Positions 34,503 to 43,968 are shown, counted from the first letter of the stretch. The stretch: 64,000 nucleotides of DNA from Halobacillus sp. Marseille-Q1614 (GCF_902809865.1 NZ_CADDWH010000001.1:2356001-2420000); one strand, 5' to 3'. Numbers and translations are program-made. The notes: generated by a model not told the origin, from the sequence alone.

Positions 34503-35285
34503 CTTATAATATTTAGTCAGCGCCACTACTAGTGCGCCCATTTTTGGTTTCTCAGGCTCAATCATTCGTTTCACGCCAAAGTCTCTAAGTTCCTTAGCTG
34601 TCACCTTCCCTACAGCCCCTGCTATAACATGCTGATTAAAAGCCACCGCTAACCCTTCACCTTTTTCAGCAAATAAGTTCTGAACCTGTGTTTTACTGGT
34701 AAAAAGTAAGGCGTCCAGCTGCTTATGAGCAATCATATTTCTTAATTCGCCTACCGTTTCCTCAGAGGGTTCTTCGTAGTGATAAGGAAGTGATTGATAG
34801 AGTTCAATTGGAAGAGATGTTAAACGCTCAATGAGCTGCTTCTCTTCTTTATTATATAGCTGCAGGAAAAAGTTCCGGCCTTCGATATCTTCCTGCTTCA
34901 AATGTTCAATCAGTTCAGCCATTGTTCCGTCACTAGAAACTACTTTAGCCGATAAACCTTTTTCTTTCAGCCACTTGATGGTTTTGCTTCCTCTTATAGC
35001 GAGTTTTGTTTGTTTTAAAGCGTCAATATAATCCTTCTGCTTCCCCAAGCGTTCAGCTGCTTCTTCAAGAGCCTTAGCCCCGATTCCAGTCGTTAAAATC
35101 ACCCAGTCATAGGAAGTGTCAATCAGTTTCTTTACGTCCTGTTCAGCACTGGCTTCATGAAGCCATTTTCTTCCCTGGATTGATTTGATGACAGCTGTTC
35201 CGCCTTGCTTTCGGATCATTTCTTCAATTGCTTCTGAATTACGGTCGGCTGCAATTCCAATAGTTTTGTTTAAAAGTGCATCCAT
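34500..35285 (-). CDS. Uroporphyrinogen-III synthase-like protein (HemD family)
   Basis: A 261-residue two-lobe protein with the HemD pattern: DWVILTTGIGAKAL near residue 55-70, DGTMAELIEHL, LFTSKTQVQNLFA near 193-205, IAGAVGKVTAKELRDFG near 220, and a C-terminal PKMGALVVALTKYY. HemD closes and inverts hydroxymethylbilane to uroporphyrinogen III, the branch point to sirohaem. It is the last gene of the sulfate operon and probably a second, sirohaem-dedicated HemD, as NasF-like fusions provide elsewhere. Sequence is divergent from haem-operon HemD, so activity is likely but not certain. Confidence 0.75.
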   Translation of the reverse strand: MDALLNKTIGIAADRNSEAIEEMIRKQGGTAVIKSIQGRKWLHEASAEQDVKKLIDTSYDWVILTTGIGAKALEEAAERLGKQKDYIDALKQTKLAIRGSKTIKWLKEKGLSAKVVSSDGTMAELIEHLKQEDIEGRNFFLQLYNKEEKQLIERLTSLPIELYQSLPYHYEEPSEETVGELRNMIAHKQLDALLFTSKTQVQNLFAEKGEGLAVAFNQHVIAGAVGKVTAKELRDFGVKRMIEPEKPKMGALVVALTKYYK

Positions 35286-35302
35286 AAATTCCAGCCTCTC
35301 TT

Positions 35303-36028
35303 TTATTTACTAAACGGCATTTCAAATGATTGGTGTACACGGTCGACCAATGCTTCTTTGAAATTAGGATGGTCGCTTAAATAATGAGCAAGAACCACAT
35401 CCAATCCTTTATCATTCAATGCCTCTACCTTTTTATTCATAGATTGAATCAGCAGGCCGTCGAACCATAAATAAGGAGCAACGATAAGAGCCCGGCCGTC
35501 CTTCACCTGTTCTAAAGCTTCATCAAACGAAGGCTTTATCGCAGCTAAATAAGCCGTTTCTACTTTTCTGCCGAGTCTCTTTTCTAACGATCCGGCAATT
35601 GATTCAATGTCTATTCTCGTCTGAGGATCATAGCTTCCTCTTCCTACCAAAAGAACATCACTGTCCTCATTAACCTCACGAATCCGTTCCTCCACTACAT
35701 CGATTAACCGGTCCTGCACACCTAAAGGTTCACCGTATGTAAATGAAATAGAAGGATATTTCTGCTGGGCTTTCTCCAGTTCCATCGGGATATCCTTTAA
35801 CGCATGGCCGGCCGTCAGTAATAAAATAGGGACAACTGAGATGGATTGGGCTCCTGCCTCGACAAGCTTCTGAATACCTTCCTCAACATTCGGGTTATTG
35901 ATCTCTAAAAAACAGATCTCCTGAAGAGGTGCATCAACTTCCGACTGGATCGAGCGGATAAAATCAATGGCTTCCTGCTTGCCTTTTTCGTATCGTGTGC
36001 CGTGACTGACATAAAGTACTCCTTGCAT
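35303..36028 (-). CDS. sirB: Sirohydrochlorin ferrochelatase (SirB/CbiX)
   Basis: A 241-residue CbiX-type chelatase, a duplicated ~120-residue domain. The first half has VLYVSHGTRYEKGKQE with metal His, then SVVPILLLTAGHALKDIP with the second His. The second half is degenerate but conserves DVLLVGRGSYDP and PYLWFDGLLIQ. It inserts iron into sirohydrochlorin to give sirohaem. AAAGGAGGACC precedes the ATG. Position between sumT and hemD fixes its role as the last sirohaem step, matching B. subtilis ylnE. Confidence 0.88.
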   Translation of the reverse strand: MQGVLYVSHGTRYEKGKQEAIDFIRSIQSEVDAPLQEICFLEINNPNVEEGIQKLVEAGAQSISVVPILLLTAGHALKDIPMELEKAQQKYPSISFTYGEPLGVQDRLIDVVEERIREVNEDSDVLLVGRGSYDPQTRIDIESIAGSLEKRLGRKVETAYLAAIKPSFDEALEQVKDGRALIVAPYLWFDGLLIQSMNKKVEALNDKGLDVVLAHYLSDHPNFKEALVDRVHQSFEMPFSK

Positions 36029-36046
36029 AGTGGTCCTCCTTTGTCG

Positions 36047-36808
36047 TTAAATGGCGGAAGATACGGCAGAGAGCTGTGTTTTCTCGAACCATTGAAGCTG
36101 CTCTCGCAGACGTACGACCTCTCCAATCACAATCATCGAAGGATTAGCGATTAGATGGAGCTTATTTTGTATGGTCGCCAAGGTTCCTGTGATGGTTTTC
36201 TGCTCACTTGTAGTTCCCCAGTGAATAATCGCAACAGGCAGATCAGGATCCATTCCGTACTTAGTTAGCTGCTCACACGTATAAGGGAACTTTTTCACTC
36301 CCATATAGATGCATAAGGTTCCTTTATGTTTCGCTAGATCAGTCCAGTATTCTACAGTGTCCTGATTCGGATCCACCCCGGATACAAAAGTGACTGAAGA
36401 ACTGAGCTCTCGATGAGTCAAAGGAATGCCTGCATAAGCGGGTGCAGCTGCACCGGATGTTATTCCGGGTACGATTTCAAAGTCGATTCCTTCCTTATAG
36501 AGGACGGCTGCTTCTTCGCCGCCTCGTCCAAAGATGAAAGGGTCTCCTCCTTTCAAACGGGTAACGACTTTCCCTTGCCGGGCATAATAACACAATAAGT
36601 CATTGATTTCTTCTTGTTTTAATGTATGCTGATCCGGCATTTTACCGCAGTAAATGAACTTAGTCCCAGGGGAAGCGTATTGAAGGAGCTCTTCATTTAC
36701 CAGACGATCGTACAAAAGAACATCAGCCTTTGCGATCGTTTTCATGCCTTTCACGGTGATTAACTCTGGGTCTCCTGGTCCTGCACCAACTAAATATACC
36801 TTCGCCAC
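36047..36808 (-). CDS. sumT: Uroporphyrinogen-III C-methyltransferase (SUMT), sulfate operon copy
   Basis: A 253-residue methyltransferase: VYLVGAGPGDPELITVKG at the N-terminus, LLYDRLVNEELL, VVTRLKGGDPFIFGRGGEEA near 85-105, VPGITSGAAAPAYAGIPLTHR near 117-137, and YMGVKKFP. It adds two methyls from SAM to uroporphyrinogen III to make precorrin-2. GTG start behind GGGGG. A second SUMT gene in this window ends the nitrate operon (45365-46144); the two proteins are homologous throughout. Confidence 0.93.
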   Translation of the reverse strand: MAKVYLVGAGPGDPELITVKGMKTIAKADVLLYDRLVNEELLQYASPGTKFIYCGKMPDQHTLKQEEINDLLCYYARQGKVVTRLKGGDPFIFGRGGEEAAVLYKEGIDFEIVPGITSGAAAPAYAGIPLTHRELSSSVTFVSGVDPNQDTVEYWTDLAKHKGTLCIYMGVKKFPYTCEQLTKYGMDPDLPVAIIHWGTTSEQKTITGTLATIQNKLHLIANPSMIVIGEVVRLREQLQWFEKTQLSAVSSAI

Positions 36809-36840
36809 TGTTATACCCCCATTTTATTTGAACTGCCTCA

Positions 36841-37434
36841 TTAAATCCAACTCTTTTGTTTTAATAACTGAATAATTTGATCAGCCGAAGCTTCCTCAGA
36901 CTCTTGATCTGTATGAACGACCAGCTCACTATTGACCGGTTCTTCATAAGGAGAATCGATGCCTGTGAAAGAAGGAATTTCGCCGTTTCTCACTTTTTTA
37001 TAAATTCCTTTAGGATCACGCTGTTCACATTCTTTTAAAGGACAGTTTACGTAGACTTCGATAAACTCGTTATCTTCTAAACTTTCACGGATTTGATCAC
37101 GATCGGATCGAAAAGGTGAAATAAAGGAGGCCAGCACGATCGTACCGCTGTCGGCAAATAGTTTAGCCACTTCTCCTATCCGCCGAATATTTTCCTGTCT
37201 GTCTTTTTCACCAAAACCTAAGTCTTTATTTAAACCGTGCCGTACGTTGTCACCATCTAAAACATAGGTTTGCAGACCCTTTTGATGAAGCTTCTGATTC
37301 ACTATATTTGCGATCGTAGACTTCCCTGACCCCGAAAGGCCGGTAAGCCAAATCACGCCGCTTGAATGGTTATTTTTCTTTCGATAATCTGCTTTTACTA
37401 CTGAGGTATCATGCCACGTTAAATTAGAACTCAT
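36841..37434 (-). CDS. cysC: Adenylylsulfate kinase
   Basis: A 197-residue APS kinase that phosphorylates APS to PAPS. Walker A IWLTGLSGSGKSTIAN near residue 28, DGDNVRHGLNKDLGF near 60, ENIRRIGEVAKLFADSGTI, ISPFRSDRDQIR near 105, and FTGIDSPYEEP near 155 are all family markers. The ATG at 37434 has GAGGAG nine bases before. Since cysH here is an APS-type reductase candidate (two Cys pairs), the PAPS made may not be essential for reduction. Confidence 0.92.
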   Translation of the reverse strand: MSSNLTWHDTSVVKADYRKKNNHSSGVIWLTGLSGSGKSTIANIVNQKLHQKGLQTYVLDGDNVRHGLNKDLGFGEKDRQENIRRIGEVAKLFADSGTIVLASFISPFRSDRDQIRESLEDNEFIEVYVNCPLKECEQRDPKGIYKKVRNGEIPSFTGIDSPYEEPVNSELVVHTDQESEEASADQIIQLLKQKSWI

Positions 37435-37458
37435 ATTCACCCGCTCCTCTTCTTTACT

Positions 37459-38607
37459 TTATTGTGGTACTTTTCTTAGGCCGTCAATAAGGATGCCGGC
37501 TACTTCAGGACGGCTGAATGTTTCAGGCGGCTTCTCCCCATTTCTAAGCATTTCTCTTACTTTCGTTCCTGATAAAATCACGTGCTGGTCGCTATCGTGC
37601 GGGCATGTTTTACTTGAAACCATTGCTTTGCACGTATGGCAGTAGAAGCTGTGTTCAAAGAACAGCGGTGTGATGCCCAGCTCATCCTCTGTAAAATTAG
37701 AAAAGATTTTCTGTGCATCATAGGTTCCGTAATAATCACCTACTCCTGCGTGGTCTCTTCCAACGATAAAGTGGGTGCAGCCGAAGTTTTTACGAACGAG
37801 AGCGTGGAAAATAGCTTCTCTTGGTCCTGCATAGCGCATCGCTGCGTTAAATACGGCGAGGAAGACGCGATTTTTCGGATAATAATTATCGAGCAGCACA
37901 TGATAGCTTTTTAAGCGTACATCACTGGGTACATCATCACTTTTCGTTTCGCCAACGAGAGGATTTAAAAACAAACCATCGACGGTTTCCAAAGCTGTCT
38001 TCTGGATGTGTTCATGAGCACGGTGGACAGGGTTACGGGTTTGAAAGCCAACGACCTTTTCCCAGCCAAGCTCTGCAAATTCATTTCTTGTCTCTGCCGG
38101 GTCGAGATAATATACTTCTGAATGCTTGCGCGGCGGGCGCTTGACTAAATGGATCGCTCCTCCTACGTAGTAAGCAGGACGTTCAAATAACTTCTTAACT
38201 CCAGGGTGCTCTGTTTCAGACGTTTGATAAACCTTTTGTGCCTCAAGCTCTTTGTCAGGCTGATAGACTTCTTCTACGTCAATCCAACCATAAACCTCTC
38301 CGTCTTTAGAGAGTGTCGCTTTACTTCCCTTTTGGAGCTCCTGAGCTTTTTCTTCGTTAACGGGCAGTGTGATTGGGATACTCCAGGCGATCCCGTTAGA
38401 AAGCCTCATATTGTTAACGACAGATTCATAGTCTTTCTGGTTTAAGAAACCCGTAATTGGACTGTAGGCTCCATTTCCGATCAGCTCGAGATCGCTTATA
38501 GCAATTTCATCTAAAGCGATATCATTGGTAATTTCAACTTTTGCTAAATCTTCCTTTTCTACGATTCGGTTTACTAATTGTCCTCCGTGTGGTTTACTGA
38601 CTGTCAT
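37459..38607 (-). CDS. sat: Sulfate adenylyltransferase
   Basis: A 382-residue single-chain ATP sulfurylase, the dissimilatory/Bacillus type rather than CysDN. Active-site segments: [18 protein letters not shown] near 195-215, [32 protein letters not shown] near 260, and the [14 protein letters not shown] loop near 290. It forms APS from sulfate and ATP. Near the C-terminus [14 protein letters not shown] gives a CxxC...C zinc site. It overlaps cysP by 14 bp, so translation is coupled. AAGGAGGAAA precedes the ATG. Confidence 0.95.
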   Translation of the reverse strand: MTVSKPHGGQLVNRIVEKEDLAKVEITNDIALDEIAISDLELIGNGAYSPITGFLNQKDYESVVNNMRLSNGIAWSIPITLPVNEEKAQELQKGSKATLSKDGEVYGWIDVEEVYQPDKELEAQKVYQTSETEHPGVKKLFERPAYYVGGAIHLVKRPPRKHSEVYYLDPAETRNEFAELGWEKVVGFQTRNPVHRAHEHIQKTALETVDGLFLNPLVGETKSDDVPSDVRLKSYHVLLDNYYPKNRVFLAVFNAAMRYAGPREAIFHALVRKNFGCTHFIVGRDHAGVGDYYGTYDAQKIFSNFTEDELGITPLFFEHSFYCHTCKAMVSSKTCPHDSDQHVILSGTKVREMLRNGEKPPETFSRPEVAGILIDGLRKVPQ

Positions 38608-39673
38608 AATTCATTTCCTCCTTAAATGGCTTCTTCAGCATGGCCCCTCGGCCGAAATTTGTGATGATTAATGTAGCTAGAATGCCTCCCGATATAATGG
38701 CAACATTATAGAAACTTGAATTTAGGAATATTTCAGTAAGGCTGAATGCGAGTACTAACGAAATAATCGGAGAGGTCACCCATACTTTCAAAATTTGATA
38801 GATTGTCTGGTTCCTCCATATACCCTTCCAGTCTTTCGCGGCTCCTACTCCGACAATACCGGAAGTGGTTACCTGGGTCATCGGAATCGGAATTCCAAAC
38901 ACGGAAGCTCCAATGACTAACAGCCCTGAAGTCCCAGACACCATAATTCCGTCTGACAGTGTAAGGTGTGAAATTTTCTTCCCATTGGTTTCAAGAACCC
39001 GGCCCCCGAGAAAAATACTGCCCAATGCAATAAAGATGCCTCCCGTCAGAAGCCCTAACTCCTTATCCAGCACCCCTGCTCCTACCAGAGGCCCTACTGC
39101 GTTTGCGACATTGTTCATCCCTGCAGCAAATGCTTCAAGAAAGCCTGTAAGTATTAATAGAAAGCAAAGGCACTTTGTCACCTTATTGGAAGCGGGAAAG
39201 GAAAACCATTTTCTTAACCGATTGAATAGTGATACAAATATAAAGACGATAAGAAAGGAGATGATGGGAACTAAAACCCAAAATAGAACAATCTCCAGTA
39301 AATTAAATAAATATATCTGCTGTAAGGAAAGCCCTACTCCAACGATTGATCCTATTGTTACTTCACTTGTAGAAAGGGGGATCCCGATCATATTAGTGAA
39401 ATACAGGGTAAAAGCAGAAACGGCTAAAATTATCGTAGCTACTTGAATCGTTAAAGCACCTTCTGGGATTAAACCTTTTCCAATCGTTTCTACTACTTCT
39501 CCTCCCCATAAAGCACCAAGTAAACATCCCGTTCCACTCAGGATTAAGGCTATACGCTTCCTCTTTATAACTCCCGCTCCATACACAGTACCCATGGTAG
39601 CGGCAGCCCCGCTGGCACCGACATTAAAAGCAAAGAAATAAGCGACAAGAAAGCCTGCCAGCAGGAAGCTCAT
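38594..39673 (-). CDS. cysP: Sulfate permease CysP (PiT family)
   Basis: A 359-residue PiT-family transporter with ~10 helices. The duplicated family signature appears as [19 protein letters not shown] near 15 and [20 protein letters not shown] near 190. PiT proteins normally move phosphate, but CysP of B. subtilis in the same gene position carries sulfate, so sulfate is inferred from context. The start overlaps the end of cysH by 4 bp (ATGA), and its end overlaps sat by 14 bp; this is one polycistronic unit. Confidence 0.88.
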   Translation of the reverse strand: MSFLLAGFLVAYFFAFNVGASGAAATMGTVYGAGVIKRKRIALILSGTGCLLGALWGGEVVETIGKGLIPEGALTIQVATIILAVSAFTLYFTNMIGIPLSTSEVTIGSIVGVGLSLQQIYLFNLLEIVLFWVLVPIISFLIVFIFVSLFNRLRKWFSFPASNKVTKCLCFLLILTGFLEAFAAGMNNVANAVGPLVGAGVLDKELGLLTGGIFIALGSIFLGGRVLETNGKKISHLTLSDGIMVSGTSGLLVIGASVFGIPIPMTQVTTSGIVGVGAAKDWKGIWRNQTIYQILKVWVTSPIISLVLAFSLTEIFLNSSFYNVAIISGGILATLIITNFGRGAMLKKPFKEEMNYDSQ

Positions 39674-40401
39674 GTTTCTGAGCCTTTAGCTTGAACAGTA
39701 TGCAATCCACATTCGGTTTTCTCAAATCCCTGCCATCGGCCCGATCGGTTATGAGGGTCATCAGACGGCGAGGTGCATGGCATACAGCCGATACTCGCAT
39801 AACCTCTATCATGCAGATCATTATAAGGGAGATTGTTTTCCTTAATATGATTCCAGACATCCTCCCACGTCCAGTGAATCAATGGACAGACTTTGATGGA
39901 ACGGAAACGATCGTCTTTATTTACGTAATCCGTTTTACTGCGGCTTGGAGACTGCTCTCTCCTCAATCCTGATACCCATGCTGTTGCTCCTTTTAATGCT
40001 TCTTCGAGCGGTTTGATTTTTCGGATATAACAGCATTTATCGGGATTGGACTGCCACAGCTCATCTCCGTGTTTTTCGGCTTGCTCCGGCAGGGTTAAAC
40101 TTGGCTGCTTCATCGTAATCTGCAAACCAGGGAACCGTTCTTTTATCCGGTCAATCAATTCGTATGTTTCCTGAAAGTGAACGTGTGTATCTAGAAAAAC
40201 AATTCGGGCATCTTTTTTCACCCGTGAAATCAAGTCGATTAACACTATTCCTTCTGCCCCAAAGCTGCAGGCATAGACAATGTCGTCATATGCGTTATAT
40301 GCCCATTCCAGAATAGATAAGGCTCCCTTTGTTTCTTTATCAGGTATTTGACCAGCAAAAGGATCCTTCTGGAATGAATCATAAGTTATGAGTTCTTTCA
40401 C
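39670..40401 (-). CDS. cysH: Phosphoadenylyl/adenylyl-sulfate reductase
   Basis: A 243-residue reductase with PAPS-reductase fold: [27 protein letters not shown], and [10 protein letters not shown]. Two Cys pairs, [12 protein letters not shown] near 122 and GCMPCTSP near 210, can bind a [4Fe-4S] cluster, as in bacterial APS reductases. A C-terminal Cys in ECGLHT is the catalytic nucleophile. It reduces APS or PAPS to sulfite using thioredoxin. First gene of the sulfate operon, under the S-box at 40602-40771, though a repeat copy separates the two. Start at 40401 with a GGGGG ribosome site. Confidence 0.93.
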   Translation of the reverse strand: MKELITYDSFQKDPFAGQIPDKETKGALSILEWAYNAYDDIVYACSFGAEGIVLIDLISRVKKDARIVFLDTHVHFQETYELIDRIKERFPGLQITMKQPSLTLPEQAEKHGDELWQSNPDKCCYIRKIKPLEEALKGATAWVSGLRREQSPSRSKTDYVNKDDRFRSIKVCPLIHWTWEDVWNHIKENNLPYNDLHDRGYASIGCMPCTSPSDDPHNRSGRWQGFEKTECGLHTVQAKGSET

Positions 40402-40427
40402 TTTATTACCCCCCTTTATTAAAAGAC

Positions 40428-40592
40428 TCTGTTAAATGTTAATGTTGACTTCCCTGAAAAAGGGTGAGCCTGCTCGCTCTTAAGCGGAGGACGTTCAGGT
40501 CTCCTCTCTGCGGGGTCTTGCCCGCCCGTTTTTTAAGCCGCAGAACCCCTTACTTTTTCTGTGTAATCAACACTGTCGTCTAACAGCGCCTA
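40428..40592. repeat. MITE-like intergenic repeat (copy 5) between riboswitch and cysH
   Basis: Left end CTCTGTTAAATGTTAATGTT, right end (reverse) GGCGCTGTTAGACGACAG. The interior reverse strand reads CTTAAAAAACGGGCGGGCAA then GACCCCGCAG, the best-preserved core of the family. It lies after the riboswitch terminator and 27 bp before the cysH start, so it is transcribed as part of the leader. Confidence 0.6.
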
Positions 40593-40601
40593 TTGGAAAA
40601 A

Positions 40602-40771
40602 CCGAAAAAAAATCCTCTCCTTATTCAAGATAAGAAGAGGAAAAGCACCACGGCTTATAAACTCTTCTTATCTTTCAAGCAGTTATGCTTGCTGGAATTA
40701 GCACAGTACTTTTTCAAAAGTCTGTTGCCGAGGTTTCATCGGGCCAGTCCCTCCACCTCTCTGGATAAGAA
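40602..40771 (-). promoter_or_regulatory. SAM-I riboswitch (S-box) and terminator of the sulfate operon
   Basis: On the minus strand the aptamer (40771-40665) has CTTATCCAGAGAGGTGGAGG, GACTGGCCCGATGAAACCTC, GGCAAC, CTAATTCCAGCAAG and closing AGATAAGAAG. The terminator stem (40640-40613, CCTCTTCTTATC paired with its complement) with a T8 run (40612-40605) follows; the aptamer closing strand can pair with it as antiterminator. High SAM should repress cysH-hemD. Confidence 0.93.
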
Positions 40772-40796
40772 ATATTTGTTTATGTGATTATATGGA

Positions 40797-40825
40797 AATA
40801 TACAGTATGCGGGAGCACCTGTCAA
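40797..40825 (-). promoter_or_regulatory. Consensus sigma-A promoter of the sulfate operon
   Basis: On the minus strand TTGACA, exactly 17 bp, TATATT. It lies ~25 bp before the riboswitch. Confidence 0.75.
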
Positions 40826-40907
40826 AGGGGTTTTTTAGCAGAATTTGGCCATTAGATGCTCTAAACCCTTTTATCCCTAGTGTTTTAGTTGGTTTTAAAA
40901 AAATAAA

Positions 40908-40940
40908 AAAATTTTGAGAAGCCAAAAAAATGGCCTCTCA
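40908..40940 (-). terminator. Terminator after the MFS gene
   Basis: GAGAGGCCA-T7-GGCTTCTC followed by AAAATTTTTTT on the minus strand. Confidence 0.65.
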
Positions 40941-42140
40941 CTCTTTGTGCATCTTTTTATAAAAAGGCAAAAATCCCAGAACAAGGAGAAAGACCAGGCT
41001 CGTTCCTGTTACTCCAATCCACCGGAAATTTTCCCACAGGGCTCCTACCCCTGTGCTGCCAATAGCTACTCCAATGTAATAGCTGATTAAATAAAAGCCG
41101 GATGCCCCGCTTCGGTGATGCTTAGCAGATTTGCTGACTAAAGCAGCTGCCATCGAATGAGCAATAAAGAATCCCATGCAAAGAAGACCGAGCCCGATCA
41201 GAACTAAAGCAACAGGTGCGGTTACCGTCATCCATACGCCTGATAACAGCAAAATGACACCGGCGAGCATCACTTTGGGAAGGCCGATCTGATTCGAAAT
41301 TCTTCCTGCCAGCGGCGGCGCCAGCACCCCTAGCCCATACGCAAAATAAGTAAACGCGATCCACTTAAGCGGCCAGTTGTAAGGTTCCGCCTGCAAGTAA
41401 AAAGGCAGATACGTCCAAACCGCTGTAAAGACGATTTGAAGCAGCAGCCCCATTAGAAAAAGGGAAAGCATCTGTTTGTCAGTCAAATGGATCATCATTC
41501 CCCTTAAGTCCTGGCACAGCGGCTGATTCTGCTGTTCAAAAAATCTTTCCTTAGGAAGCAGGAACATAAAAAGAAGGGCAGCTGCCACTCCGAAGACGGC
41601 GACTGACAGAATCGTAGTTTCCCAGTCAAAAATGTCTGTTAAATAACCGGCAATCACTCGCCCGCCCATTCCACCAAGTGCATTACTTGATATGTACAAT
41701 GTCATGGCAAGACCAATGTCTCTAGGAGAAACCTCCTCCCCTAAATATCCCATTGCCGCGGCAGGCACGCCTGCCAAGAAGAACCCTTGAAGAAATCTTA
41801 AGGCGACAAGGACTCCAAAAGAAGGAGAGAAAGGCATAACGATCAATAAAAGGACCGTTATGCCTAAAGAAACATTCATTATTGACAGCCGTCCGTAGCG
41901 GTCTGCAAGAAATCCCAATACAAATAATCCGAGTACCATTGAGAATACACAAGCAGACATAAGCAGGCTGGATTGCGTAGCACTGACATTAAATTCATTG
42001 ACAAAAACAGGGAGTAACGGCTGAAACACATACAATGTGGAAAAAACCAATAGTGAAGCAAGCATTAATGCAGCCGTTATCCGCCAGAACCCCTGATCCT
42101 TGGGGGTATAGGGAGCCGGTGCTTCATTGCTGATGTCCAT
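40938..42140 (-). CDS. MFS transporter (YnfM-like)
   Basis: A 400-residue major facilitator with 12 helices. Loop 2-3 motif GFLADRYGRLSIMN near 80 and LRFLQGFFLAGVPAAAMGYL (motif C region) place it with the AraJ/YnfM drug-efflux-like branch. The mirror motif PPLAGRISNQIGLPKVM lies in the second half. Two ATGs fit; the one at 42140 has AAAAGG nine bases before. It is 13 bp downstream of the anion symporter gene and shares its transcript. Substrate unknown. Confidence 0.78.
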   Translation of the reverse strand: MDISNEAPAPYTPKDQGFWRITAALMLASLLVFSTLYVFQPLLPVFVNEFNVSATQSSLLMSACVFSMVLGLFVLGFLADRYGRLSIMNVSLGITVLLLIVMPFSPSFGVLVALRFLQGFFLAGVPAAAMGYLGEEVSPRDIGLAMTLYISSNALGGMGGRVIAGYLTDIFDWETTILSVAVFGVAAALLFMFLLPKERFFEQQNQPLCQDLRGMMIHLTDKQMLSLFLMGLLLQIVFTAVWTYLPFYLQAEPYNWPLKWIAFTYFAYGLGVLAPPLAGRISNQIGLPKVMLAGVILLLSGVWMTVTAPVALVLIGLGLLCMGFFIAHSMAAALVSKSAKHHRSGASGFYLISYYIGVAIGSTGVGALWENFRWIGVTGTSLVFLLVLGFLPFYKKMHKE

Positions 42141-42153
42141 AATTTTCATCCTT

Positions 42154-43815
42154 TTATTGACTGAAATTCGCCGGGAATGATGTTAAATCAATGTTCCAGA
42201 TAACAGGTAAATAGAAATAGATCGCCAAGGTCACAAGTACGATAGATAGAATGTTCAGAGCAAACCCGGCCTTAGCCATGTCGGGTATTCTCAAATAACC
42301 TGAACCGAACACAACGGCGTTTGGAGGTGTAGCAACAGGCAGCATAAAAGCACAGCTTGCAGCCACCCCTGCTGCGATCATTAAGCTGTACGGGTGCACA
42401 TCAATAGCGGCAGCCAATGAAGCCATGATCGGGAACATCATCGTTGCAGTAGCCGTATTTGAAGTAATCTCCGTTAAGAAAATTACCAGCACAGCCACAA
42501 CTGTAAGTATGAGTATAAAGCTAATGCCCTCAAGTACCGTCAGCTGTGTTCCAATCCATTCCGCAAGACCGGATTCCTGAAATCCGGATGCGATCGCAAG
42601 TCCAGCTCCAAACAGCAGAAGAATTCCCCATGGCAGCCCTTTTGCTGTATCCCAATCAAGGATAAACTCTCCTTTTTTCCTGGCGGGGATTAAAAATAAA
42701 ATAATCGCGGCAATCATCGCAATGATCGTATCATCGATATTTTCATTAATATGCACTAATACGAAAGACCTTGAGATCCAAGCTATAGCCGTAAGTGTAA
42801 AGATCGTTAAAACAATTTTCTCTTCTCTAGACATTACGCCTAAGGCTTTACGCTCGTCATTAATGACCTTCTTTCCACCTGGAAGCTTTTTAATTTTCAT
42901 TGGGTAAGCCATTTTAACCAGGTAGTACCAGGTGAGTCCCATTAAAATTAAGGTTAGTGGAACCCCAAAAGCCATCCAGCCGGCAAACGAAATTTGAACG
43001 CCGTAGTTTTGCTCCACTACTGCACGGAATATCGTGTTTGGAGGCGTACCAATTAGTGTTGCTAATCCTCCTATAGAAGCACTGTAAGCAATCCCAAGCA
43101 TTGTTACTTTACCAAAATTAAAAGAAGAATGATCGACTGACTTCGTCTGCTGTTTCTCCAGCTGTTCAGAAGATTGATAGATTACAGCAAGACCAATCGG
43201 CACCATCATCATCGCTGTGGCAGTATTCGAAATCCACATAGAAAGGAAACCTGTAGCCAGCATGAAGCCGAGCACGATCATTTCGGTATTTGTTCCAATT
43301 AAAGAGATAATAAATAAGGCGATTCGTTTATGTAGATTCCATTTCTGCATAGCCAGGGCAATAAGGAACCCGCCCATAAATAGAAAGATAGTATTATCTC
43401 CATAGGAAGAAGCTGTGGCTCCCCCATCCAGTCCTCCTGTAAGCGGAAACAAAATCAGAGGCAATAAAGAAGTTGCAGGAATCGGAATTGCTTCGGTAAT
43501 CCACCATGTAGCAATCCATAGGGTACTCGCCAAAACGGCTACGGCACTCTGCGATAAACCTTCAGCATCCATAAATAGTAAAGTAAGCGCAAACAAAATT
43601 GGCCCTATAATAAGTCCGGCTTTCTGTCTAGTTCCATACGAAGGTCCTGATCCGGCAGGTCCGGTCCCTTTACTAGCTGAATTACTTTTCTCTCTTTTCT
43701 GCTCTGTCTGTTCCTTCGTAGTTCCGGTAACGGTAAATTTCATCAAGTCCTTTGCTTGATCATGCATCTCCCAGAGACGAGACCAATAACCTTTTAACAG
43801 TGATTGATTTTCCAA
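42154..43815 (-). CDS. SLC13/DASS family sodium:anion symporter
   Basis: A 553-residue sodium-coupled symporter. An ~75-residue hydrophilic Ser/Gly/Lys-rich N-terminus precedes ~12 helices. The two SNT sites MWISNTATAMMMVPIGLAVI near 205 and TEITSNTATATMMFPIMA near 460 bind sodium and the carboxylate/sulfate substrate. AFMLPVATPPNAVVFGSGYL is the C-terminal family segment. The likely substrate is a dicarboxylate or sulfate; the sulfur cluster next door permits sulfate, but it is not proven. TTG at 43815 with GGAGG seven bases before is preferred over an ATG at 43830 that overlaps that site. Confidence 0.82.
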   Translation of the reverse strand: MENQSLLKGYWSRLWEMHDQAKDLMKFTVTGTTKEQTEQKREKSNSASKGTGPAGSGPSYGTRQKAGLIIGPILFALTLLFMDAEGLSQSAVAVLASTLWIATWWITEAIPIPATSLLPLILFPLTGGLDGGATASSYGDNTIFLFMGGFLIALAMQKWNLHKRIALFIISLIGTNTEMIVLGFMLATGFLSMWISNTATAMMMVPIGLAVIYQSSEQLEKQQTKSVDHSSFNFGKVTMLGIAYSASIGGLATLIGTPPNTIFRAVVEQNYGVQISFAGWMAFGVPLTLILMGLTWYYLVKMAYPMKIKKLPGGKKVINDERKALGVMSREEKIVLTIFTLTAIAWISRSFVLVHINENIDDTIIAMIAAIILFLIPARKKGEFILDWDTAKGLPWGILLLFGAGLAIASGFQESGLAEWIGTQLTVLEGISFILILTVVAVLVIFLTEITSNTATATMMFPIMASLAAAIDVHPYSLMIAAGVAASCAFMLPVATPPNAVVFGSGYLRIPDMAKAGFALNILSIVLVTLAIYFYLPVIWNIDLTSFPANFSQ

Positions 43816-43841
43816 GTTTTCTCCTCCCATCGTGTGGTCAC

Positions 43842-43869
43842 ATAATATATTTAAATTTTCATATATTAT
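43842..43869. promoter_or_regulatory. AT-rich inverted repeat upstream of the symporter gene
   Basis: ATAATATAT and ATATATTAT flank a 10-bp spacer, 30 bp before the start. Such a dyad could be an operator or simply AT-rich promoter DNA. Confidence 0.3.
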
Positions 43870-43927
43870 CAAATTTTAACACAATTCAGCAGCAGAAGAC
43901 ACAGGCTTTAGGAGCAAGAGGGAGCAA

Positions 43928-43968
43928 ACAAGAAAGAGCCAGCGAATGAAAGTTCGCGAGCTAAGCCG
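43928..43968 (-). terminator. Weak terminator after the ctaG-like gene
   Basis: GCTCGCGAA and TTCGCTGGC pair imperfectly, followed by CTTTCTTGTTT on the minus strand. Confidence 0.35.

Noticed and set aside
38865-39446. 193-residue plus-strand frame opposite cysP
   Set aside because: It mirrors the codon structure of a membrane gene and has no start signal; it is a shadow of cysP.
38594-39673. Phosphate transporter (PiT)
   Set aside because: Family alone would say phosphate, but overlap with cysH and sat gives CysP, the sulfate permease.
42154-42213. Sulfate-specific assignment of the SLC13 symporter
   Set aside because: Proximity to the sulfate operon is not enough; dicarboxylates are equally likely from the motifs.
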